A stretch of DNA of 49,125 bases from an uncultured Draconibacterium sp. (GCA_947492175.1 CANLMQ010000041.1:1-49125), one strand, 5' to 3'. Numbered from the stretch's first letter, positions 1 through 7,898 are shown. Notes: generated by a model from the sequence alone, not told the origin. A program made the numbers and translations.

Positions 1-26
1 TTTGTATAATTGCACCATCTCTCAAA

Positions 27-71
27 GTGGCACGGTTTCAACCGAAATGTGTGGCACGGTCAGACCGAAAT
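27..71. repeat. IS21-like terminal direct repeats
   Basis: Two near-identical units lie head to tail: GTGGCACGGT-ttca-ACCGAAAT at 27-48 and GTGGCACGGT-cag-ACCGAAAT at 51-71. Each holds a short CGGT...ACCG dyad. From memory, multiple terminal repeats of this general shape (GTGGCNC....ACCGGAAT) mark the ends of IS21-family (istA/istB) elements in Bacteroidota. The transposase genes would lie left of the window. The sequence CA at 75-76 could be the IS terminus. Family assignment is inference; the repeats themselves are directly visible. Confidence 0.45.
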
Positions 72-1313
72 AGCCAATTCAATAGGAATTTGCGTTTAAA
101 TCAATTATCTGATTCAATCTTAGATAATGAATTAACTTTTCTAAAAGAAGCTAAATATTACAAGAAAATTGATTCTAAAATATTACTTGCAAACCTCATT
201 ACATATCCTAACCGATATATAATAATCTCATTTGATAACAATTATTGGAATATAACAGGATATCATAAAACTAATAGCCGGTCAATACCTTATCAGGCTA
301 AAAAGCTTCGTTACAACAAATATATTGAGATAATAGACCACGTAACTAATTACAAATCAAGAAAAGGACTTAGAACACGCATGAAAGCTAAAGACAAATT
401 ATTAAAATTACTTTCGATGGCTCCAGAGAATGTAGATTTAGAAATAGAAATAGAAGAACCGATTATTCTAAAGAATGAGGATGGCAAATGTATTAATTAT
501 TCTGATACTCTACAGGTTCACAGGATGCGTAAAAAACTAATCAAGATTAACGAAGTCAACAAAAAATTCGAAATATGTTATGAAGACTTTAATCTAAGTG
601 TTAGTGTTGTAGCAATATTTAGGGATAACTTTAATCTATATGGACGTTTACATTCCAGAGGAGTAAAACACTTTCAAGGATATTCAAAGGAAGAAAGAAA
701 ACAGTTCTTAATAAATGGTAAACCAGTAATAGAATTGGATTTTAAAGCACTACACCCGTATTTATTATATGCAGCGGAAGGCATACAATATAAGAATAAG
801 GTACAACACCCAAAATATAAGAATGATCCATATTTCGCAGTTTGTAATGATGAAGCACTAAGACCATTCTTAAAGATAATTCTCTTGTGCATGGTGAATA
901 ATAATAATTTCCACAAAGCAGCAGGTGCGGCAGATAAATGGCTAAATAAGAAAGAAAAAAAGAACGCCATAGAAAAAGGCAGAACGCCATTAAAAAATAT
1001 TCTACTTGAAAAAGGATTAATTGATTCAAACGATAAATATTTGTCGGGGAAGTATATTAAGAAATTCAAAAAGGCTCACAAACCGATTTCAAAATATTTA
1101 CTTTCTGCCGAAAATACAGGACTTAAACTAATGAATAAGGATGCAAAAATAGCTTTAGAAGTTTGCTTCCATTTTGCTAAAAAAGGAGTACCAATATTAC
1201 CTGTACACGACAGTTTTATAATCCAACAAGATTACGAAGCAGAATTGAAAGAAGTTATGTTGAAAAAATATCAATTAAAAACAGGGACAAAATTGACCAT
1301 CCCCATCAAATAG
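27..1313 (+). CDS. Polymerase-like protein with family A DNA polymerase / T7 RNA polymerase motifs A, B and C, probably 5'-truncated
   Basis: No named family is recognised, but the C-terminal half carries the signature of the single-subunit polymerase palm. Motif A is ELDFKALHPYLLY (residues 236-248, Asp238). Motif B has the R-x3-K spacing, RPFLK (279-283), although the Tyr expected 12 residues after the Arg is replaced by Asn291. Motif C is VHDSF (393-397), which matches HDSF of T7 RNA polymerase rather than VHDE of Pol I. The conserved-looking stretch before motif A (about 205-235) starts with YGRLHSRG. I recall similar uncharacterised proteins on proteobacterial plasmids and islands. The open frame begins with GTG inside the IS21-like repeats, so residues 1-16 are translated repeat and the original N-terminus is probably lost; the first in-frame ATG is codon 119. 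The gene is AT-rich and converges on a resolvase gene. Template-dependent nucleotide polymerisation is inference; a primase- or replicase-like role in a mobile element would fit. Confidence 0.6.
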   Translation: MARFQPKCVARSDRNSQFNRNLRLNQLSDSILDNELTFLKEAKYYKKIDSKILLANLITYPNRYIIISFDNNYWNITGYHKTNSRSIPYQAKKLRYNKYIEIIDHVTNYKSRKGLRTRMKAKDKLLKLLSMAPENVDLEIEIEEPIILKNEDGKCINYSDTLQVHRMRKKLIKINEVNKKFEICYEDFNLSVSVVAIFRDNFNLYGRLHSRGVKHFQGYSKEERKQFLINGKPVIELDFKALHPYLLYAAEGIQYKNKVQHPKYKNDPYFAVCNDEALRPFLKIILLCMVNNNNFHKAAGAADKWLNKKEKKNAIEKGRTPLKNILLEKGLIDSNDKYLSGKYIKKFKKAHKPISKYLLSAENTGLKLMNKDAKIALEVCFHFAKKGVPILPVHDSFIIQQDYEAELKEVMLKKYQLKTGTKLTIPIK

Positions 1314-1657
1314 CCCTAAGTGCTTGATATTCTGCTACGCTACACTGATATTGACTAAGTATAGTATGATAATAGATAATGATAATAGATGATTTTTTTT
1401 ATGTTCTTAGTCTTGTTGGTTATGTGTATGTGGTGTGTTGAGGTAGTAGTGAGTGGTATGTTTTTTTTGTCGTCTAAAAAAAATCTAATTTTTTTAGAAA
1501 TCAAGAAAAAAAAGAATTTATGAAAAAAAGTGCTATTAAAAAAACAGCTTTTTTTTGCATAAAACTGTTAATTACACACCTGAACAGAGATAATTAAAAT
1601 TTAAAGGCTTAAAATGCGTGGTAAGCACTGTTATTCGTGTAATACATTGCGAAATAA
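1314..1657. other. AT-rich intergenic region between convergent genes
   Basis: There is no credible gene here. The stretch is very AT-rich, with runs of A and T. A hairpin at 1474-1497 (CTAAAAAAA paired with TTTTTTTAG around a short loop) and the nearby T- and A-tracts could end transcription of both convergent neighbours. No conserved RNA was recognised. Confidence 0.5.
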
Positions 1658-2254
1658 CTACAACTTGCCTAAAATTCTCATGGTTCTTTTAACCTTTGTA
1701 ATGGTTGGAATGCTTTTTCCTGTTGCAGTAGCTGTTTGTTTTAGGCTCATGCTATTTTGCAAGCAGGTAACAATTGCTTCATTTTTTTCCAAAAGTTCGT
1801 CATCCGTTAGGGATTGTCGAGCGCGCGGTTTGGAAAATGCTCCTCGTTTTTTTGCAGCCTCAATACCTTGCCTTTGTCTTTCTTTAATATTATTTAGCTC
1901 CATTTGCGCCACATTGGCCAATAAATCGGTAATAAGTTTAAACATTGGGTTTACCTCGCCGTCTTTTAAGCTGTACATTGCCAAATCTTCGGCAAAGATA
2001 TTTACTCCCATTTCTGAAAGTTGGTTAATGGTTGACTGTATATCAAAGGCGTTTCTCCCGAGTCTATCAATCGAACTTACATTAATGCACTCAATTTTTC
2101 CATCCTGACAAGCTTTTAATAATTTTTTAGCTACTGTACGTTCTGAAAAAGGAATAATACCACTGCACTTATCAGTGTACATCTTTAAATTACTTTCTTG
2201 CCTAGCAGTGTTTTGCTCTGAGGTACTTACGCGAATGTATTTTACTGTTGCCAT
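1658..2254 (-). CDS. Small serine recombinase (resolvase/invertase family)
   Basis: This is a site-specific recombinase of the resolvase/invertase type, cutting DNA through a phosphoserine link. The catalytic domain covers residues 1-140: YIRVS at 6-10 places the nucleophile at Ser10 with Arg8, and DRLGR at 63-67 is the second active-site block. The long helix E region (about 100-135) reads LLANVAQMELNNIKERQRQG. A C-terminal helix-turn-helix (about 165-190, SLKQTATATGKS) would bind the half-sites. At 198 residues it has the usual length for the family. It is divergent from the large integrase, with 542 bp between them that hold a perfect 7-bp dyad which could be its target. Cointegrate resolution or inversion is a family-level inference; gene inversion is not visible here. 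Confidence 0.93.
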   Translation of the reverse strand: MATVKYIRVSTSEQNTARQESNLKMYTDKCSGIIPFSERTVAKKLLKACQDGKIECINVSSIDRLGRNAFDIQSTINQLSEMGVNIFAEDLAMYSLKDGEVNPMFKLITDLLANVAQMELNNIKERQRQGIEAAKKRGAFSKPRARQSLTDDELLEKNEAIVTCLQNSMSLKQTATATGKSIPTITKVKRTMRILGKL

Positions 2255-2796
2255 AACTCTAAAATTTTAGTTGTTCTTCATTTATGCCTGTAATTTATAC
2301 TAAAAATTTAAGACTAGAACTATTTAGTAGCTAAATAACGCTTATTTATGTTGAAAAACACTAAATAATTAATCTATACCTTATATTTTTAGTATCTATC
2401 TCCAACATATATTCGATATACTACTCCTTTTGTGACCATTGAAGTAAAACTCGAACAAATAGGGATAGTAAACTACTATCATTTCCGATATTACAATAGA
2501 AGATATCAATTTGAAATTTCCTATCCCTCTGAGAGATGACATAAACACTATTTATCTTTATAGCTTATTAAATTTTTTAAATAGTAGAGTAGGGGACGAC
2601 CTTAATGTATGGAAATCCGCGTATATCAATGTATTACATTTTTTTGTCAACCCCTCTAAAATTCTGAGCATTTTTTGAAACTTTTTTCTAGTATGGACTT
2701 TCCAGAACTCAATAAATATCCAATCCAATTATTAGTTTATACTCAACTATTGTAGCTTACATTATTTATCTATACATTTGATAAAAACCATAAGAT
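2255..2796. other. Divergent intergenic region between two recombinase genes
   Basis: This 542-bp AT-rich region has no credible gene. It holds the promoters of both recombinase genes, although no clean TAnnTTTG box was found. Two symmetric signals stand out: the dyad at 2321-2337, and an AGGGATAG / CTATCCCT pair near 2461-2468 and 2519-2527 with about 50 nt between them. Either could belong to recombination sites (res or attP), which for serine recombinases often lie next to the gene. Confidence 0.4.
2321..2337. promoter_or_regulatory. Perfect dyad TATTTAG-TAG-CTAAATA, candidate resolvase site
   Basis: A 7-bp inverted repeat with a 3-bp centre lies 67 bp upstream of the resolvase start. Related TTTA/TAAA half-sites follow at about 2341-2370. 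Placement and symmetry suit a resolvase subsite or an operator; there is no direct evidence for either. Confidence 0.35.
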
Positions 2797-4485
2797 ATGA
2801 TTAAAGCTGTTGGATATATTAGGGTATCAACTGTCGAACAGGTAGACGGAGAATCATTAAACACCCAGGAAAAGGAGATTAAACGTTATGCGGAATTTCA
2901 TGACGCTAATTTGCAAAAGGTTTATGCTGACAAAGGGAAATCAGGTGCAAAAATTGAATTTAGAACCGAACTGCAAGAACTATTAAAGGAAGCTTCAAAA
3001 GGGAAATTTCAATTATTGATTATTCATAAAATTTCCAGATTAGCACGTAATACAAAAGAACTATTGAATATTATTGAAGAACTTAAAAATTTTGGTGTAG
3101 GTTTAGTATCTGTCAATGAAAAATTCGATACAACCACACCAAACGGCAAATTAATGCTTACCATATTAGCCAGTTTTGCAGAATTCGAACATGGTACTAT
3201 CGTAGAACAAACGCAACAAAACAGAAAAGCAAGGTGGCAAGCAGGTGAAAGATATATTGGAAAGCCTCCATACGGTTACAAAGTAAAAAACAAAAAAGAT
3301 TTAGTTGTCATTAAAGATGAAGCTAAAGTTTACAAAATGATTGCCAACATGTATTTAAATCAAAGAATGTCTATAAATGATATAGCAATCGAATTAAATG
3401 CAAAAGGTATTAAAACCAGACAAGGAGCGAGCAAATGGAACAATGCCGTTATTGCTAGGATGCTAAAGAATACAGCCTATTATGGTTATCATCCAGTAAA
3501 TATGTATGTATATAAAGATGGTCCACGCGGTGCAGGAACAGTAAGAACAAAAGAATTAAAACCACAATCTGAGTGGATAGAATATCCAATTCCAGCATTA
3601 ATAACTAAAGTTGAATGGGATGCTATACAAGAAATAATATCTGGATTTAACAAACATAAAACTAAAGGGGTGGCAGAAATTACCAAAACGTTCTTTTTAA
3701 GGGACGTACTTTTTTGCAAACATTGTGGGGGAAAAGTAAAACCGGTATATGGCAATGAGTCAAAAAAAGGGAATCGTCCACGCTATTATGTATGCCATTG
3801 GGCCAAAGTATCAAAGAAAACACTAGCTGCTAATCAACGTGAAAAATGTAAATTACGTTCCATCCCTGCCGATGAATTAGAACAATATGTATGGGATGGT
3901 TTAATGGAACCATTTAAAGGCATTCCAGAAGAAACATTGAACGAATTGCTTAGTACAGATAACTTTGATATAAAAATTGAAGAACAGCAGGCAATAATTG
4001 AACGATTAACTAAAGTATTGCAGGGAGCCAAAAGGACTAAATCCAATCTTCTGAAATTACTACAAAATCCAAATTTAGACATTAGCGACCTTTCCGAAGA
4101 ATTTGCAAAAAATAAAAATGAACTTTTAACCACGAAAGCAAACATAGAAGATTCTCAGAAAAAACTTGAACTATTATTAAATCAAAAGGAAAAACAAATT
4201 GAAGGAATTACCTACATAAGGGAAAATAAAGAATCATTTCAACAAATAGTTGAAGATTTAAATAATTTACAGCCAGAGGATAAAAAGATTATGGTTGAAA
4301 GTATGCTAGATGAAGAAAGAATTACGGTTGATTACAATACACACTACTCTAGTAATAGAAATAAATATAAACCTGAAATACTTTATTTCAGAGTGTTTAA
4401 CCAAGAGATTCTAAAGCGTTTTGCAGATGAAGGAAAAATTCGCTCACTAGGTTGTAATCATACCTACTATAGTTGCACTCATTAA
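2797..4485 (+). CDS. Large serine recombinase / integrase
   Basis: This is a large serine integrase that would integrate and excise the element at an att site. Domains in order: an N-terminal resolvase-like catalytic domain (1-145) with YIRVS at 7-11 (Ser11 nucleophile, Arg9) and SRLAR at 80-84; the recombinase domain (about 155-280, starting GKPPYGYK); a zinc ribbon with Cys307, Cys310, Cys333 and Cys351; and a coiled coil (about 390-480). At 562 residues it has the normal length for the family. Start: ATG at 2797 gives the expected MIKAVGYIRVS opening. The gene overlaps the 3' end of the convergent nucleoside-transporter gene by 39 bp, so its last 12 or so codons are antisense to that gene. 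This suggests that the attachment site lies at the end of int. Confidence 0.95.
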   Translation: MIKAVGYIRVSTVEQVDGESLNTQEKEIKRYAEFHDANLQKVYADKGKSGAKIEFRTELQELLKEASKGKFQLLIIHKISRLARNTKELLNIIEELKNFGVGLVSVNEKFDTTTPNGKLMLTILASFAEFEHGTIVEQTQQNRKARWQAGERYIGKPPYGYKVKNKKDLVVIKDEAKVYKMIANMYLNQRMSINDIAIELNAKGIKTRQGASKWNNAVIARMLKNTAYYGYHPVNMYVYKDGPRGAGTVRTKELKPQSEWIEYPIPALITKVEWDAIQEIISGFNKHKTKGVAEITKTFFLRDVLFCKHCGGKVKPVYGNESKKGNRPRYYVCHWAKVSKKTLAANQREKCKLRSIPADELEQYVWDGLMEPFKGIPEETLNELLSTDNFDIKIEEQQAIIERLTKVLQGAKRTKSNLLKLLQNPNLDISDLSEEFAKNKNELLTTKANIEDSQKKLELLLNQKEKQIEGITYIRENKESFQQIVEDLNNLQPEDKKIMVESMLDEERITVDYNTHYSSNRNKYKPEILYFRVFNQEILKRFADEGKIRSLGCNHTYYSCTH

Positions 4486-4490
4486 CGAAG
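4440..4490. other. Probable element-chromosome junction (candidate att site)
   Basis: The stop codon of the core transporter gene (4447-4449, minus strand) lies inside the last codons of the plus-strand integrase (stop at 4485). To the left the sequence is AT-rich and mobile-element-like; to the right it is ordinary core genome. The simplest reading is integration at the transporter 3' end, leaving the transporter reading frame whole. The exact crossover cannot be placed without an empty site. Confidence 0.45.
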
Positions 4491-5898
4491 CCAGTGTTCC
4501 GGCCAATAAGGCTTTCATTCCATATTGAGAAAGGAGCACCCTGCGTTTTGGTGCCAATGCTCCAATTCCGCCTATCTGAATTCCGATGGAAGAAAAATTG
4601 GCAAAACCACATAATATATACGTTGCCATTATTATTGATTTGGTTTCGACAAACGCACCGGCAGCTTTCAAATCGGCCAAACTTATGTAGCCGATAAACT
4701 CGGTAAGTATAATTTTTTCACCCAGTAAACGACCAACAACGGCGATATCTTCCGGGCATATACCAATTAGCCACATCAAAGGTGCAAAAATATAACCCAG
4801 CAGAAACTGCAACGAAAGTTCATTGTATTTACCATCGGTAGCACTCGCAATTATATCGTTTAAATGTGTCCAGTCACCTACTTTACCAATAACAAAATTA
4901 AACATGGCAATAAAAGCAATAAAAGCCAAAAGCATAGCACCTACGTTTACCGCCAGCTTTACGCCTTCTGTAGTCCCATTCGAAATAGCATCAAGAACGT
5001 TACTGCCAATTTTCTCTCTGCTGACTTCAATCTCCTGACTAATTTCATCAGTAGGCGGCACCAGCATTTTCGAGAATACTACAGCAGCGGGAGCGGCCAT
5101 AATCGACGCCGTTAAAAGATGTTTAGCAAATTCGAGACGAAGTACCGGATCATCGCCTCCCAACAAAGCAATGTAAGCAGCCAAAACTCCACCAGCCAGT
5201 GTTGCCATTCCACCGGTCATTACCAACAAAATTTCCGATTTGCTCATTTTATCGAGGTACGCTTTAATCATTAAAGGCGATTCTGTCTGCCCCAGAAAAA
5301 TATTTCCTGCAACAGAAAGCGCTTCAGCACCCGATACTTTTAAGGCTTTGGTAAATACCCAGGCCAAACCGTAAACCACTTTTTGAATAATTCCCCAATA
5401 AAACAATAAACTTGTTAGAGCCGAAAAGAAAATTATGGTTGGCAACACCTGAAATAAAAAGATAAATCCATAAGTCTCAGAATTCATCAGATCGCCCAAA
5501 AGAAATTCGCTACCTGCTTTTGTAAAATCAAGTATTTTTACGAAAATATGCCCAAAAAACTCAAAAGCCACACGCACAAAAGGCACATATAAAACTCCCA
5601 ACGCCAAGGCAACCTGAATCAATAAACCAACAGCAACAGTTCGCCAGGGAATATTTTTTCTGTTTGAACTAAAAACATAACCAACAACAAGTAAGGCCAT
5701 CATTCCCAACAAACCACGCAACAAAGTGACTACAGAAAAGGGCTTCTCATTATGTTTTGAAAGCAAAATATTGGATGTGTTGCTCTTCTCAACCACTTGC
5801 TCAGCAATTTCCACTCCTGCATCTGCACTGTTTGCCAATACTGGCTGAAAAAAGAAAATGCCGGTAAAAATTACCAGCAAGGCCATAAAGTATTTCAT
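4447..5898 (-). CDS. Concentrative nucleoside transporter (CNT/NupC family)
   Basis: This inner-membrane, cation-coupled nucleoside importer has 483 residues from the chosen start. Residues 1-22 form a signal-like hydrophobic segment ending in QPVLANS; a polar stretch to about 55 follows, then the multi-helix CNT core. Family motifs are GQTESPL (203-209), EGVKLAVNVGAML (311-323) and ANFSSIGIQIGG (433-444). The frame stays open upstream to a GTG at 5976, which would add 26 residues. I prefer ATG 5898 because the upstream part belongs to a leader that recurs before the aspartokinase gene. It lies downstream of the DUF151 gene on the same strand with a 203-bp gap. The 3' end overlaps the integrase gene of the inserted element but looks intact. 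Confidence 0.92.
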   Translation of the reverse strand: MKYFMALLVIFTGIFFFQPVLANSADAGVEIAEQVVEKSNTSNILLSKHNEKPFSVVTLLRGLLGMMALLVVGYVFSSNRKNIPWRTVAVGLLIQVALALGVLYVPFVRVAFEFFGHIFVKILDFTKAGSEFLLGDLMNSETYGFIFLFQVLPTIIFFSALTSLLFYWGIIQKVVYGLAWVFTKALKVSGAEALSVAGNIFLGQTESPLMIKAYLDKMSKSEILLVMTGGMATLAGGVLAAYIALLGGDDPVLRLEFAKHLLTASIMAAPAAVVFSKMLVPPTDEISQEIEVSREKIGSNVLDAISNGTTEGVKLAVNVGAMLLAFIAFIAMFNFVIGKVGDWTHLNDIIASATDGKYNELSLQFLLGYIFAPLMWLIGICPEDIAVVGRLLGEKIILTEFIGYISLADLKAAGAFVETKSIIMATYILCGFANFSSIGIQIGGIGALAPKRRVLLSQYGMKALLAGTLASLMSATIVGMITT

Positions 5899-5989
5899 TA
5901 GTCTATTTTTAGTTTTTATCGATAACTCATTGAACTCGCATGCGGCATAATCACACTCCTGCGGCAATTTTTTCACATGCTCGTTTCAT
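5899..5989 (-). promoter_or_regulatory. Leader with 12-codon upstream ORF, copy 1 (nucleoside transporter)
   Basis: The transcript leader of the transporter holds a short ORF at 5989-5951, reading MKRACEKIAAGV and stop. It is followed by GAGTGT and GCATGCGAGTTC blocks. The same arrangement lies before aspartokinase (31335-31437), with 46 of 61 aligned bases identical by hand count. The identical blocks are ATGAAACRAGCATGTGAAAA (one variable base), GAGTGT and GCATGYGAGTTC. A second frame through it (GTG at 5976) is open into the transporter and would encode an extension with ECDYAACEF. A cis-regulatory RNA or leader-peptide attenuator is inference. Confidence 0.5.
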
Positions 5990-6101
5990 TTGAAATTGGT
6001 TTTTTAGTAAAGTTTCTCACTCCGATTTTCTCTATACCCATCAGCGATATAAGTTAGTAAAACAGCGGGACAAACCTGTCGACATTTGTCAAAGTACGTT
6101 T

Positions 6102-6695
6102 CTATTTCTCTCTTTTGTTTAATTCATCACGGATTATTGATGCCTTCTCGTAATCTTCATCCTGAATTGCCTGATCGAGCAATTCCATTAATTCACTTGT
6201 TGAATATTGGGCATATGAAGATGCTCCCGGCTCATCATATTCATCCTCATCCAACAAACTTCGCACCGGCGAATTTTCATCATCGCCCTCCAATACAATA
6301 CCGGCTTTTTGAAGTATTTCTTCAGAGGTGTATATCGGACAACGAAAACGCAATGCCAAGGCCACTGCATCCGATGTACGCGAATCAATCCTGATTTCTT
6401 TGCCATCCATTTCACAAAGCAGTTCCGAATAAAATATCCCCTCTTCTAATTTATAAATTGTAACTTCAAGCAAAGCAATATCGAAAGCTAAAGCCATGTT
6501 TTTAATTAAATCGTGGGTAAGCGGACGAGGTGGTTTTAACCCCTCCAACTGAATAGCGATTGCCTGTGCTTCAACCGGACCTATAATAATTGGTATCCTG
6601 CGTTCTCCTTCTTCTTCTGCCAGTACTAAGGCGTATGCCCCTGACTGTGTCTGACTTACCGACAATCCTAAAATGTTTAAACGAATTTTCTGCAT
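6102..6695 (-). CDS. Bifunctional nuclease family protein (DUF151) with C-terminal UVR motif
   Basis: This is a DUF151 (BFN) domain protein. The family is named after a plant enzyme with DNase and RNase activity; the bacterial role is not settled. The start at 6695 gives MQKIRLNI, the typical opening; an upstream ATG would add 10 residues not typical of the family. Core blocks are PIIIGPVEAQAIA (35-47) and SRTSDAVALA (105-114). An acidic linker (about 137-160) leads to a UvrB/UvrC-type helical motif (about 166-197, LLDQAIQDEDYEKASIIRDE), giving 197 residues. This two-part form is common in Bacteroidota. It lies upstream of the nucleoside transporter on the same strand, which hints at a link with nucleotide salvage. 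Confidence 0.9.
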   Translation of the reverse strand: MQKIRLNILGLSVSQTQSGAYALVLAEEEGERRIPIIIGPVEAQAIAIQLEGLKPPRPLTHDLIKNMALAFDIALLEVTIYKLEEGIFYSELLCEMDGKEIRIDSRTSDAVALALRFRCPIYTSEEILQKAGIVLEGDDENSPVRSLLDEDEYDEPGASSYAQYSTSELMELLDQAIQDEDYEKASIIRDELNKREK

Positions 6696-7239
6696 ACTAA
6701 GTTTGGCCTCTTCTTTTCGGTGCAAACAAATATAACAATCATTTTGGTTTCATCTGTTTATAATTGCTAATTCTTTAAGGCAACAGACGGAACGCGTATG
6801 ACGATATTCGTGAGAATTTAAAGCCCCTTTCCATGTTCGTGTCTTCTATTAAAATTGTCGGGGTAAAAATACAAACAGTGATGCCAGCAAGTTTCAATAA
6901 TATGTCGTGTTTGAAATCTCATGCTACCGAGATCCGAACAAACATTTAAAAGATATCGTATATACGGCATAATTAATATGCAAAAACAAGAGTAACAGTG
7001 CAAGCTGAACTTTGAGTAAAATGCAAATAATCAAGGACAATGTACTGAGCAACATCACACAAACTATTGACTTTTATATTTTAACGATATTAAACTTGTA
7101 TGGATTTTCCACGATATGAGCAGAATTATTAATCAAATATAATACGATTGAGAATTTGGCTTCATGCAAATTCCAATTCAAATGTTCCCGAACCGGTTAA
7201 ACAGGCAAGGAAGGAAGTATAAATATAAAGCCGAAAATC
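6696..7239. other. Intergenic region with no recognised feature
   Basis: About 540 bp between divergent genes. The only longer open frame (61 codons, minus strand) has no family look and a skewed composition. It should hold the promoter of the DUF151 gene and that of the small gene at 7240, but I see no convincing TAnnTTTG box, RNA structure or repeat. Confidence 0.5.
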
Positions 7240-7425
7240 ATGAAATACAAAGTACATCACTTCGAAATTAAAATGAATGAAGACCAACTCAAACTGGAAC
7301 GTTTTTTAAACAGTTTAAGAGGTGAAGTTGTGTCGATTGTGCCCAATGTTAAACCAATATTCAGGCCAATGGGAGCCACCGCCAAAGTTGATTTTCTTTT
7401 AATAATTGAGAAACAAGCGAATTGA
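7240..7425 (+). CDS. Small hypothetical protein (61 aa)
   Basis: A 61-residue protein, opening MKYKVHHFEIKM and ending VDFLLIIEKQAN. It is hydrophilic, has no signal peptide or membrane segment, and has the alternating pattern of a small alpha/beta fold. I recall similar short proteins in other Bacteroidota, so it is probably real, but no function is known to me. It lies upstream of rplU-rpmA, separated by that operon's own promoter. Confidence 0.6.
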   Translation: MKYKVHHFEIKMNEDQLKLERFLNSLRGEVVSIVPNVKPIFRPMGATAKVDFLLIIEKQAN

Positions 7426-7447
7426 AATCTAAATTAACTCTCAATTA

Positions 7448-7478
7448 TTTGCTAATTATCTAAAAATAACTACTTTTG
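7448..7478 (+). promoter_or_regulatory. Bacteroidota-type promoter of rplU-rpmA
   Basis: TTTG at 7448-7451 and TACTTTTG at 7471-7478, with 19 bp between them, match the -33 TTTG / -7 TAnnTTTG consensus of the Bacteroidota primary sigma factor. Transcription would start near 7485, leaving a leader of about 80 nt before rplU. Confidence 0.7.
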
Positions 7479-7498
7479 CAGTCCAAATTTTGAATCGA

Positions 7499-7539
7499 TC
7501 AGGCTCAAATAAGTGAATTTCAAAGGAAATTCCGCCTGA
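7499..7539 (+). promoter_or_regulatory. Nested hairpin in the rplU leader
   Basis: TCAGGC (7499-7504) pairs with GCCTGA (7534-7539). Inside it, GAATTTC (7515-7521) pairs with GAAATTC (7526-7532) around an AAAG loop. The structure lies between the promoter and the rplU start, where ribosomal-protein operons often carry autoregulatory leaders. Feedback by L21 or L27 is inference. Confidence 0.45.
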
Positions 7540-7564
7540 CGGTGTAAACATTAAAAGAGAAATT

Positions 7565-7879
7565 ATGTACGCGATTGTTGAAATTGCAGGACAGCAATTC
7601 AAAGTAGAAAAGGACAAAAAGCTTTTCGTACACAAACTAGACGCCAAAGCAGGCGATTCAGTTGACTTCGAAAAAGTATTGTTAGTAGACAACGATGGCA
7701 CCGTTGCAGTTGGAACACCAACAGTTAGTGGCGCTAAAGTTACAGCCAAAGTATTGGTAGAAGAAGTAAAAGGTGACAAAGTGATGGTTTTCAAAAAGAA
7801 ACGCCGTAAAGGGTACAAGAAAATGAACGGTCACCGTCAACACTTCACTCAGATTCAAGTAGAAACTATTGTTGGATAA
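7565..7879 (+). CDS. rplU: 50S ribosomal protein L21
   Basis: A 104-residue L21 of the large ribosomal subunit. It opens MYAIVEIAGQQFKVEKD, a diagnostic sequence, and carries the basic KKKRRKGYKKMNGHRQ segment (about 77-92) followed by TQIQVETIVG. It has standard length without the long C-terminal extension seen in some Bacteroidota L21 proteins; here such an extension lies on L27 instead. rpmA follows after 19 bp, the usual gene order. Confidence 0.98.
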   Translation: MYAIVEIAGQQFKVEKDKKLFVHKLDAKAGDSVDFEKVLLVDNDGTVAVGTPTVSGAKVTAKVLVEEVKGDKVMVFKKKRRKGYKKMNGHRQHFTQIQVETIVG

Positions 7880-7898
7880 TTAATAAAGTAAATTTACC

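Noticed and set aside
1614..2108. Plus-strand ORF of 164 codons
   Set aside because: It is antisense to the serine resolvase, whose catalytic motifs prove the minus strand.
5899..5976. N-terminal extension of the nucleoside transporter from GTG 5976
   Set aside because: It precedes a good signal-type start and coincides with a leader shared with lysC. Kept only as an alternative in the leader entry.
6818..7003. 61-codon minus-strand ORF
   Set aside because: No family resemblance, odd Cys/His/Tyr-rich composition, no promoter; likely chance.
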